The notes under the pieces: model-generated
What the model saw: only the letters and a program-made list of their open reading frames with translations
Databases searched by the model: none
What the model was told of the DNA's origin: nothing
Position numbers and translations under genes: made by a program
Assembly (NCBI GenBank): GCA_004212095.1
Contig: RXIJ01000081.1
Span: forward strand, 1-8,826
DNA: 8,826 nt
Direction: 5' to 3'
Source of the DNA: Methanosarcinales archaeon
Lineage (GTDB): Archaea; Halobacteriota; Methanosarcinia; Methanosarcinales; EX4572-44
Shown here: piece after piece, positions 1 to 7,981 of the stretch
Layout of the letters: each line of letters begins with the position of its first letter
Position numbering within the stretch: the stretch's first letter is position 1

Positions 1-190
1 ATTGTAAAAAATAGTGTTTTTGGTCTCTACGAAGACACCACCGCATGTTTTACACTTAAATCGCTGTTTGCCGTTTCTGTCATGCCCAAACTTGACTATG
101 TCACCTGAGTTTCTCTTGCCTCAGTCATTGCCAATTTTCGTTTGAGCAAAATTCATTTTTCAGGTCTATTTTGGATTTATTTATTGCCAT
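1..190 (-). pseudogene. Broken, truncated 5' end of a zinc-ribbon IS transposase
   Basis: The minus strand starts with ATG at 190-188 and reads MAINKSKIDLKNEFCSNENW before hitting a TGA at 127-125. Shifting by one base near 131/132 continues the protein as ND-stop-GKRNSGDIVKFGHD, then a KCKTCGG knuckle and VETKNTIFYN, running off the window at base 1. Put together this resembles the N-terminus of insertion-sequence transposases that begin with a four-cysteine zinc ribbon (C-x-N-x-x-C, then DYGKRN, then CxxC). The second cysteine of the first pair is replaced by Trp next to the frameshift, and the expected Tyr after ND is a TGA at 123-121. One indel plus one nonsense change make it a pseudogene. 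The catalytic part lies outside the window, so I do not assign an IS family. An intact gene with two assembly errors is the less likely alternative. Confidence 0.72.
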
Positions 191-228
191 AGTTGATAAA
201 TATGCATTTTACCCATATATCAACTATG
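188..228. repeat. Perfect 11-bp inverted repeat over the transposase start codon
   Basis: CATAGTTGATA at 188-198 and its exact reverse complement at 218-228 enclose a 19-base AT-rich spacer. The outer end of one arm is the start codon of the transposase remnant (190-188 on the minus strand), so in a transcript beginning further upstream the hairpin would bury that ATG. It may be a control hairpin that limits translation of read-through transcripts, or a subterminal part of the element's end. The pairing is seen directly; the role is inference. Confidence 0.5.
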
Positions 229-528
229 TTGAAGGTCACTACCGAAAATTTAGAGTTAAACCATCTAAACCCTATTCATTTCAACTTCTGATCCATCCAC
301 AAACGCAGGACTGCAATGAATTTTATTAGCAATCTTTCTTGCACCGGAGTCCATCCTGCGCAAAGATTACCACCTCCATGTTCCTGTGCCTTACATGCTT
401 CGTTCTTTTTTGTGCCTTAATAGATTCATTCCCTGGGACATGCCCCTTTATTCTTATTTTTGCTGCCATATACATAACTTGGGAACACACAGAATATACA
501 TGGATTCAAAGAGTTTATCAATACACTA
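191..528. other. 338-base stretch with no supported gene
   Basis: Apart from the hairpin at its left end, this stretch holds no gene I can support. The plus-strand frame opening at 339 encodes a Cys/Phe-rich hydrophobic string that runs into the tandem repeats. Minus-strand frames stay open for about 30 to 50 codons between roughly 280 and 500 without a recognisable motif or a clear ribosome site. It is best read as the outer end of the decayed insertion sequence plus degraded intergenic DNA; further mobile-element debris is possible. I could not place the terminal inverted repeat of the element. Confidence 0.4.
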
Positions 529-767
529 TAACTCTTGGTTGCACTATCAATTAAGGACGGATTCGCCATCGCTGTACAACTTCGTTGTGCAGAAAATAAC
601 TCTTGGTTGCACTATCAATTAAGGACGGATTCGCCATCGCTGTACACGTTGTGCAGAAAATAACTCTTGGTTGCACTATCAATTAAGGACGGATTCGCCA
701 TCGCTGTACAACTTCGTTGTGCAGAAAATAACTCTTGGTTGCACTATCAATTAAGGACGGACTCGCC
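529..767. repeat. Tandem array of 3.5 units of 64-68 bp ending in the tRNA-Arg 3' end
   Basis: Units start with TAACTCTTGG at 529, 597, 661 and 729. Units 1 and 3 are 68 bases and appear identical; unit 2 is 64 bases because of one 4-base deletion. Unit 4 keeps only the first 39 bases, with one mismatch, and then becomes the tRNA gene. Units 1 to 3 each contain GGATTCGCC, a near copy of the last nine tRNA bases (GGACTCGCC on the plus strand, 759-767). Each also contains a hairpin with a 9-bp stem and TTC loop (572-592 and 704-724; shortened to 7 bp in unit 2, 640-656). On the tRNA strand the array lies immediately downstream of the mature tRNA. Possible origins are slippage from the tRNA 3' flank or scars of repeated integration; both are inference. 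Confidence 0.9.
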
Positions 768-831
768 GCGATTCGAACACGGGTCCGCGGGTCCGAAGCC
801 CACTAGGATGTCCAGGCTACCCCACGAGTCC
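759..831 (-). tRNA. tRNA-Arg (anticodon UCG)
   Basis: The minus strand folds into a full 73-base cloverleaf. The acceptor stem GGACTCG/CGAGTCC pairs perfectly over 7 bp. The D arm carries AGCCTGG, including the G18-G19 pair. The anticodon stem GTGGG/CCCGC closes the loop CTTCGGA, which has U33 and anticodon UCG (reads CGA, arginine). A 4-base variable loop GGAC follows, then T stem CCGTG/CGCGG with loop TTCGAAT. The D stem has a weak outer G-U pair and a T-T mismatch at its inner end. No CCA is encoded, so it is added after transcription, as is common in archaea. There is no intron. It lies 33 bases after the thermosome stop codon; an AT-rich TAAAATAAAC across that stop could be its own TATA element. 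Its 3' end is copied in the adjacent tandem repeats. Confidence 0.96.
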
Positions 832-840
832 AAAAAAAAA
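832..840 (-). terminator. Oligo-T terminator between thermosome and tRNA-Arg
   Basis: On the minus strand nine consecutive T residues follow a further pyrimidine run (CTTTC, and a C tract at 849-854), 24 bases after the thermosome stop codon and directly against the first base of the tRNA. Archaeal RNA polymerase stops at oligo-T tracts without needing a hairpin, so this is a good candidate end for the thermosome mRNA. It also means that the tRNA is probably transcribed from its own promoter. Confidence 0.6.
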
Positions 841-864
841 GAAAGAATGGGGGGATTGTTTATT

Positions 865-2526
<1,662 letters not shown>

Positions 2527-2534
2527 ATATTAGT

Positions 2535-2540
2535 ACCTCC
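2535..2540 (-). promoter_or_regulatory. Strong Shine-Dalgarno site of the thermosome gene
   Basis: GGAGGT on the minus strand lies 8 bases before the ATG at 2526. It matches the anti-Shine-Dalgarno end of archaeal 16S rRNA and fixes the start codon. It contrasts with the first gene of the neighbouring operon, which has no such site. Confidence 0.85.
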
Positions 2541-2550
2541 AATAAATTAA

Positions 2551-2584
2551 CAGACGGACAGACGTTTGTTTTCCTATAAAAATA
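2551..2584 (-). promoter_or_regulatory. Thermosome TATA promoter with CGTCTG direct repeat
   Basis: An AT tract reading ATATTTTTATA on the minus strand (about 2575-2585) is a plausible archaeal TATA box. Counting about 25 bases downstream places the transcript start near 2555, giving a leader of about 29 bases that includes the ribosome site. Exactly over this predicted start lies a direct repeat, CGTCTG-TC-CGTCTG (2551-2564). That position would suit a repressor or an initiator element, which makes sense for a stress-controlled chaperonin gene. I do not recognise it as a known archaeal heat-shock operator. The rest of the intergenic region (about 2590-2778) shows no gene that I can support. 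Confidence 0.55.
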
Positions 2585-2778
2585 TTGTGGTAGCTTGGGT
2601 CTACACAGTGATCAGGTATTAATCAAAATCATGTAGGGTGGTGGTTGGTTACTATTAGCATGAAATATTCAAAGATGAGTGGCTTTGTGTGAATGGATAG
2701 ACAAAAAAGAGTGATGAGTTATCCAAGATGTTCAGAATCCTGAAAATCTGAGTGAGTTGAGATTTGTTGCAATTTAGG

Positions 2779-3486
2779 TTATAATTTTTTAAATTTTTGC
2801 ACGACCGTATACATCAAACTTTTTATTTTGTTTTTTGGCTCATCTCTGTTCGTTGTTTTTTCCCCAACCAAAAGCTCCCGCTCATATTTATCTAAAATTT
2901 TTTTTGCTGTTTTGGCAGGGCGTATGTATCCAATATATTCTTTACTCCTGATTATATTAATGTCAGCAAATCTTGCCCGCTCAGAAATGGTGATGCTAAC
3001 ATTAGCAATTTTTTTTAGTATACTGCTGGCAAAACCTGCAATCTCATTCATATCACCTGCATCGAAATCAAGCTTTTTAAAATCCTGTAATGCTTTTATG
3101 ACCATATCGATATCAACATCAATATCGTAGCTGTGTGGATGTGGGTCAAATTCCTCGATGCTGTCAAATATTTTGTTATCCTGCTGCCCACGATAAGGTT
3201 CAAATTTCAGGTCATAAAGGACTCTCTCAGCTTCTCTCTTGAACATATAAAATGAATCATTTCGATAGATGGTGTTGTATCTGAGATAACACCCTTCATC
3301 CCTTGTACCATGACCTTTGCCCACCCGCACATAACACACAATCTCAAGATCGTCCGATTTTTTACTAAGATAAAGATCGGTCCTGCTATTAAAAAACTTA
3401 TTAACGATCTCTTCATCTCTCTGTTTAAGTGTGTTTGGACACAATTGTTGTCCAGTTTGATCATCATAAACTCTTAATCGTGTCAT
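2779..3486 (-). CDS. Hypothetical soluble protein, last gene of the tubulin-like/GTPase operon (gene D)
   Basis: I do not recognise this 235-residue protein. It has no signal peptide or membrane segment and is probably cytosolic. The N-terminal half (1-115) is mixed, with a segment DLEIVCYVRVGKGHGTRDEG (46-65) followed by aromatic strands (CYLRYNTIYRNDSFYMF). A central acidic stretch, DPHPHSYDIDVDID (114-127), leads into a helical part (128-165). The C-terminal third is lysine-rich (RPAKTAKKILDKYE at 189-202, ending QKFKKL), which could suit binding to acidic partners, nucleic acid or membrane. The ATG overlaps the stop of the GTPase gene by one base (TAATG) and no separate ribosome site is evident, so translation is probably coupled. 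The context suggests an effector or regulator of the GTPase or tubulin-like protein; that role is inferred from position only. It is AT-rich like its operon partners. Confidence 0.85.
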   Translation of the reverse strand: MTRLRVYDDQTGQQLCPNTLKQRDEEIVNKFFNSRTDLYLSKKSDDLEIVCYVRVGKGHGTRDEGCYLRYNTIYRNDSFYMFKREAERVLYDLKFEPYRGQQDNKIFDSIEEFDPHPHSYDIDVDIDMVIKALQDFKKLDFDAGDMNEIAGFASSILKKIANVSITISERARFADINIIRSKEYIGYIRPAKTAKKILDKYERELLVGEKTTNRDEPKNKIKSLMYTVVQKFKKL

Positions 3487-4835
3487 TATTTTAGCATATC
3501 GTCTATTAATTCACTAAATCCAAATGTAAACACATTCCCAGCGTAATCCCGTATTGGTTTACGTTTATTTTTGTCAACCTGTTTGGTATAGTAAAACACC
3601 GGATAAATTGAAATATCGCCAACCACACGTAATAATTGTTGAATTCGTATGTCATGTACAAATTTATTGCTTATGAATTTTTTGAAGCTATTATAGTCAT
3701 TCTCAGGGTCTTCATTTTTCTCTTTATCTTTATACTCGTCCACAAACAAATCGCATTTTGTAATCACCACACAGGAATCTATTATTCTTCTTTCTGGCAG
3801 CTTCTTAAGTATTTTTATGTACTCTATAATTCCCATCTGGTCAAAGTCCGGATATTTTTCCCCATCAATAATAAATATCAGTTTATCAGATTTTTTAACA
3901 TCTTTAGCAAGTTTTACAAATATCTCTTCGTTTTTTTCGTTTTTATCTTCTTTTTTGTCCATATATTCATTGATCTTTTCTAAATATGGACCTGGATAAT
4001 CAGTCATTTTGAATAAAATATTTTTAATAAATAAGCTTCCATATTCGTAGGTGAAATGATAATCTTTGACATCTGTAGTATGTTTAGGCCAATCTATTCC
4101 TATGGTATGTAATTCGTCAATCAGTTCTAAAAGATCATCACTCGGATTGACAGGAGCAGATGCTTCAAGATAACAACCAGCCATAAAAAGAGACTTGCCT
4201 GAATTTGCTGGCCCAAACATAAACAGTTTTGGACCTTTAAAGGTATACATCGCAAACTCTTTAAAAAAGTATATAAAAACTGATACAACTACAACATCAC
4301 TGATAGTAGTATTAATATTATTTTCAATATATGGCGATAGATGATAATTGAAGAATACAAAAATAATCAAACCGGCTAAAACCACACTGGTGTTTCTTGC
4401 AGCCCATTTAAATTCTGTTTCACCTCTCAGAATTCCTAAACCACCACCAAGCACAAACCCGGCAAAGATGCCAGAGACAGGCCATTCGATGTTTCTGCTC
4501 CAATGAATGTTTGAAAAAATAATTCCTTTAGATATATAAATTATTAATATAATAATAGATATTGATAAAAGAATTGCTTGTATTCTTTTTTTTCTATCTA
4601 CAAACATGAGCAACAGAGAACCCACATAAAATCCGGTAAAAAAAGTGATTAAAACATGAATGCCTGCCGGATTTATATGATAGATAGTTTGTGTAATATG
4701 TCCCATCAACGCCCCGTGTTCTCCTGACCGAATAGAGAGATTCAAGAGGGATGGTGTAAATATGATCAGTATTATGAAATAAATTAAAAATTTTATGTAT
4801 TCTTTATTTTTAGATATGAATGTCTTTATAGACAT
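3486..4835 (-). CDS. Polytopic membrane protein with C-terminal GTPase domain (gene C)
   Basis: The 449 residues divide into a membrane half and a G domain. Hydrophobic segments lie near 13-33, 58-78, 85-105, 119-136, 149-166 and 178-195. Six segments with DRKKR (80-84) and RGETEFKWAAR (137-147) on the inside obey the positive-inside rule and place both ends in the cytoplasm. The G domain has a P-loop GPANSGKS (208-215), a DYPGP switch-II motif (279-283, DxxG form) and TKCD (359-362, the guanine-specifying [NT]KxD). Switch I may be Thr253 or Thr254, which I cannot settle. A charged insert rich in Lys, Glu and Asn (291-304) sits after switch II. The guanine motif supports GTP rather than ATP. 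The subfamily is unassigned; double-GTPase families of predicted conflict systems or SRP-receptor-beta-like GTPases are possibilities from general memory. The ATG lies 10 bases inside the end of the tubulin-like gene, in another frame, which implies coupled translation and a shared job. Confidence 0.92.
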   Translation of the reverse strand: MSIKTFISKNKEYIKFLIYFIILIIFTPSLLNLSIRSGEHGALMGHITQTIYHINPAGIHVLITFFTGFYVGSLLLMFVDRKKRIQAILLSISIIILIIYISKGIIFSNIHWSRNIEWPVSGIFAGFVLGGGLGILRGETEFKWAARNTSVVLAGLIIFVFFNYHLSPYIENNINTTISDVVVVSVFIYFFKEFAMYTFKGPKLFMFGPANSGKSLFMAGCYLEASAPVNPSDDLLELIDELHTIGIDWPKHTTDVKDYHFTYEYGSLFIKNILFKMTDYPGPYLEKINEYMDKKEDKNEKNEEIFVKLAKDVKKSDKLIFIIDGEKYPDFDQMGIIEYIKILKKLPERRIIDSCVVITKCDLFVDEYKDKEKNEDPENDYNSFKKFISNKFVHDIRIQQLLRVVGDISIYPVFYYTKQVDKNKRKPIRDYAGNVFTFGFSELIDDMLK

Positions 4836-7800
4836 TTTTTAAGTTCCATCTCTTCATAATTATTAATTAACATCTTATCGATGTCTTTTTCATTTTGCAG
4901 GAATTGTATTTTGTCTTCTTCTCTCTCGAGATTGAATATCTTATTTCTCTTAACAAATTTTCCATTCTCAAGCATGTATGAATGATGGAAAAAAACTATT
5001 TTATCAGGATTCTGTTCAATACTCTTGTAGCTTTCGTAATATCCGGACTTGGGATCAATGACACTGCGGATATTATCAGCAAAAATTCCTGCTACAAATA
5101 GTACTATACCAACTCCCCATAAATCTCCCCATGGACACCGCCAATCAGAATAATTTTCATCTCCAAGACTAAAAGCCTCCCTGATCATCTGTCTTGATTT
5201 TACAAGCTCTGGGCTGACATCTGCGATGCTTACAAATGATAGCATTGCCTTGCTCTTCTCCCATCTCTTTGCACTGTCTTTTGTTTCAAAAACCCGCCTT
5301 ACTAACATATTGTATCTATTATCTATTGTACGTCCAATTCCATCCTGCAAACTTCGCTTCAGAGTACGCACTTCTGATTCAACTTCCAGTATTTTATTTA
5401 TATCAGCATCGACTGCTGTTGCTTTGAATATATCAGTAGGCTGCATCTCAATAAGGTATCTAATCTCATCACTATCTCCTTTAGCACTTGAAATAGCCTT
5501 CATAGTTCGGCTTATATTTGCAATGGTGGAATGATATTTTCTAAGATGGCGTGAATGTCCTTTGAGATCTGCTGTTAGACTTGTTAGTTTATTCTCGAGT
5601 TCTTTGTATACTTCCATCTTTTCTTTGATTTCATCAAGATCACTTGCCTTTTCTATTAATTCCCTTTTCTTTTCCCCAATCTTCTCCTCAAAACCAAGGT
5701 GAGATAAAATAACCTGCTCGATGTTTGTTTTTCTACGTCTTGCCGGATCATGCAAACATCCGTCTAACTCCAGAAGTATGTTTGATTCTGCACCCGGATA
5801 GATTTCTTTAACTTCCCCTACTATTCTCTTGGTCATGTTGTCAGTCTTTTCATGAACCTTATGATCTATGTTATAGTCATATATAACGTTGATACGATTG
5901 CCACTGACATCAAACACATGACTGTTGTTTAACTCCACCTTCTTTCGAGTATATCTGTTTTCAGCCTCTCTTTTCTCTTTTAATCTTCCAGTTGGTAATA
6001 CAGCCCCTAGCATTTTATCAATAATAGGAATTTTTAATCCGGATTTAATATATGCTTTTTTTAGCTCCTTAAGATCATTCAAACTCCGTTTAATTAATCT
6101 GGCATCTTCATAGGTCAATCTTGCTGTATTCAGTTTTTGCTCTATAATGTGAAGAATATCCTCAATATTATGCGTCGACTCTGTATCCACACTACTAATT
6201 CTATGATGTGAGTTTATTCTATTTACAAACTCACTCAGTTCGCTATCAAGATTCTTGAGATTATTTTTCAGTATTTCACCAAGTTCATCAATAGAATTAA
6301 GGTATTCTATGTTATCTTTTACATCCTCATACCACTTTTGATTTTCGCCTGTCACCTGTCTTTTTATTTTTTCTTCATATTCTTTAATCTGGTTCTCCAG
6401 CGATTTTACATCATTATTCAAACGTTTGTTTTGATCACTCAGAAGATCGGTTTCTTTTCTGACCTGATTTAATTTCCTGCCAAGGCTACTTTCATCAGCT
6501 TTAACAATATTTTTAAGCGTGTCCTTGATGATACTGTTATGAACGTTGTTAATCCTTCCAAGGACATTTTTCATTCTTTCGATCATTTCAATATCATTTA
6601 CCATGATCTTATAAAGGTCAGAATCTATATCGTCCCTGAAACCTTCAGTAAGCGACATGGTGTCTACTTCTGACTTGATGCTTGAAATCCACTGCTCGAT
6701 ATCATCTGAAACAGAACCTCTTATCCCATCATCAACTGCTTTTTTTAAGTTTTTCACACTGTTATACTCAAGTTCTTTGAAGAAATCATGCTCAAGTACC
6801 ATCTTAAAGCTAGAAAACCTATCTTCTATGAATGATCGGTCTTCATCCTGAAGCGTTCTCCTCTCTCCGGAAGATTCTTCATTAGTATGTTTTTCAATAA
6901 ATTTTTCAATCGTAGCATATAATCTCCCCTCGGTTGCAAGCGATGTTTTTTTATCATTGAAAGTTTCTATAATTTCATCTTTAATGTGTTTGATCGATTC
7001 TACATTATAACGTACTAACTGGGGACTGGCTATAACAAATGGTGCAAAATTGGGGAGGTCTTCAAAAAGAGACTGTGCTGGATTATTATAATGCGATATT
7101 AATGTATATGAGAACGTCTCATCAAACTGTCTTAATAGTATTTCATGTTCATGGGATGCTCTTTGTTTTCCCGGATACTGCGTAACCTCCATTGGCACAA
7201 GCACGATATCTTTGAATGGAGTGTCCCGGTTCAAGCTTGCATATTCCAATTCACTGAGCATAGCAAAACTATTTGCTTTTTCATCAATACTCTCCCGTAA
7301 TGTGGATAGAACTCCAAAAAGGGTAATGTTTGACGTTGGTTGAATGTTTTTGAGTTTTTTTGCCAAATCAAAAGCCATCCCGGAACCAGTTCCACCACCC
7401 AATCCAACAATAATAGCTATCTTTGTAGAAGTAAGTAAATCAATATCAAAGAGTCTTCCAGCGAGCGCCTTATAATATATCGCCTTTCCAACCGCTCTTT
7501 TTCTGTAGACTCCCTTCGAAAAATTCAACTCTGAGAAATTTTCATAACTCATGACCTTCGCAAGCCAATCTTCACCAAGTTGATCGTCATTTATCCACCA
7601 TACTGATGCCCCGGTACTCTGCTTGATGTCATCTCCAATTCCAACAAGATCGAAAGGACTTTGTAAGACCATCTCCTTTGTGATTAACTTATACTCAATG
7701 TCAATTCTACCAAGCTCTTTATCTGTACTGCTTATCTCAGAACTATATTCTTCTTCTATTTTACCGATCATTTTTTTTATTTGTTCGATTTTTGTTCGGT

Positions 7801-7981
7801 CATAGTTCTCTTCATCAATAGCAGTATCCACAATGGTAATATTAATCATGCTGCGGCTAAACTTGGGTCGAAGTATTTCTCGAAGAACCCATTCGGTTTC
7901 AAGCATTGTATAAACAAGTTCCTTGCCAGCGCCGCCTATAGCAAATATGCGTCCTGGAAACTTTATATCTGTTTCAGCCAT
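4826..7981 (-). CDS. Large tubulin/FtsZ-like protein with coiled-coil extension (gene B)
   Basis: This 1051-residue protein begins with a tubulin/FtsZ-superfamily nucleotide-binding fold. RIFAIGGAGKELV (11-23) matches the first glycine loop of FtsZ, and GLGGGTGSG (193-201) is the tubulin signature loop that binds the GTP phosphates. TLRESIDEKANSFAMLSELE (227-246) matches the segment that follows it. It is far longer than FtsZ (about 350-400 residues) and fits the large tubulin-like family I know as Pfam Tubulin_2. Charged heptad-like coiled coils follow, strongest near 495-545 and 765-815, with helical linkers at 555-645. A hydrophobic helix, WGVGIVLFVAGIFADNI (954-970), could be buried or membrane-facing; a charged tail (981-1051) ends the chain. 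I could not identify the catalytic T7-loop acid. The start is set by GAGGTG five bases upstream and a one-base overlap with gene A. It is probably a GTP-binding, perhaps polymerising, cytoplasmic core of the operon. Confidence 0.93.
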   Translation of the reverse strand: MAETDIKFPGRIFAIGGAGKELVYTMLETEWVLREILRPKFSRSMINITIVDTAIDEENYDRTKIEQIKKMIGKIEEEYSSEISSTDKELGRIDIEYKLITKEMVLQSPFDLVGIGDDIKQSTGASVWWINDDQLGEDWLAKVMSYENFSELNFSKGVYRKRAVGKAIYYKALAGRLFDIDLLTSTKIAIIVGLGGGTGSGMAFDLAKKLKNIQPTSNITLFGVLSTLRESIDEKANSFAMLSELEYASLNRDTPFKDIVLVPMEVTQYPGKQRASHEHEILLRQFDETFSYTLISHYNNPAQSLFEDLPNFAPFVIASPQLVRYNVESIKHIKDEIIETFNDKKTSLATEGRLYATIEKFIEKHTNEESSGERRTLQDEDRSFIEDRFSSFKMVLEHDFFKELEYNSVKNLKKAVDDGIRGSVSDDIEQWISSIKSEVDTMSLTEGFRDDIDSDLYKIMVNDIEMIERMKNVLGRINNVHNSIIKDTLKNIVKADESSLGRKLNQVRKETDLLSDQNKRLNNDVKSLENQIKEYEEKIKRQVTGENQKWYEDVKDNIEYLNSIDELGEILKNNLKNLDSELSEFVNRINSHHRISSVDTESTHNIEDILHIIEQKLNTARLTYEDARLIKRSLNDLKELKKAYIKSGLKIPIIDKMLGAVLPTGRLKEKREAENRYTRKKVELNNSHVFDVSGNRINVIYDYNIDHKVHEKTDNMTKRIVGEVKEIYPGAESNILLELDGCLHDPARRRKTNIEQVILSHLGFEEKIGEKKRELIEKASDLDEIKEKMEVYKELENKLTSLTADLKGHSRHLRKYHSTIANISRTMKAISSAKGDSDEIRYLIEMQPTDIFKATAVDADINKILEVESEVRTLKRSLQDGIGRTIDNRYNMLVRRVFETKDSAKRWEKSKAMLSFVSIADVSPELVKSRQMIREAFSLGDENYSDWRCPWGDLWGVGIVLFVAGIFADNIRSVIDPKSGYYESYKSIEQNPDKIVFFHHSYMLENGKFVKRNKIFNLEREEDKIQFLQNEKDIDKMLINNYEEMELKKCL

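Noticed and set aside
529..767. CRISPR array
   Set aside because: The whole 64-68-base unit is repeated, so there are no unique spacers, and there are no cas genes in the window.
2703..2744. Terminator after gene D: small hairpin (2731-2744) and T6 run on the minus strand (2703-2708)
   Set aside because: The stem is only 5 bp and the T run is short and about 25 bases away. It may help end the operon mRNA but the signal is too weak to annotate.
3636..3999. Plus-strand hydrophobic open frames opposite the GTPase gene
   Set aside because: They arise from Lys/Glu-rich AT-rich codons read in reverse as Phe/Leu/Ile; the opposite strand carries a full GTPase motif set.
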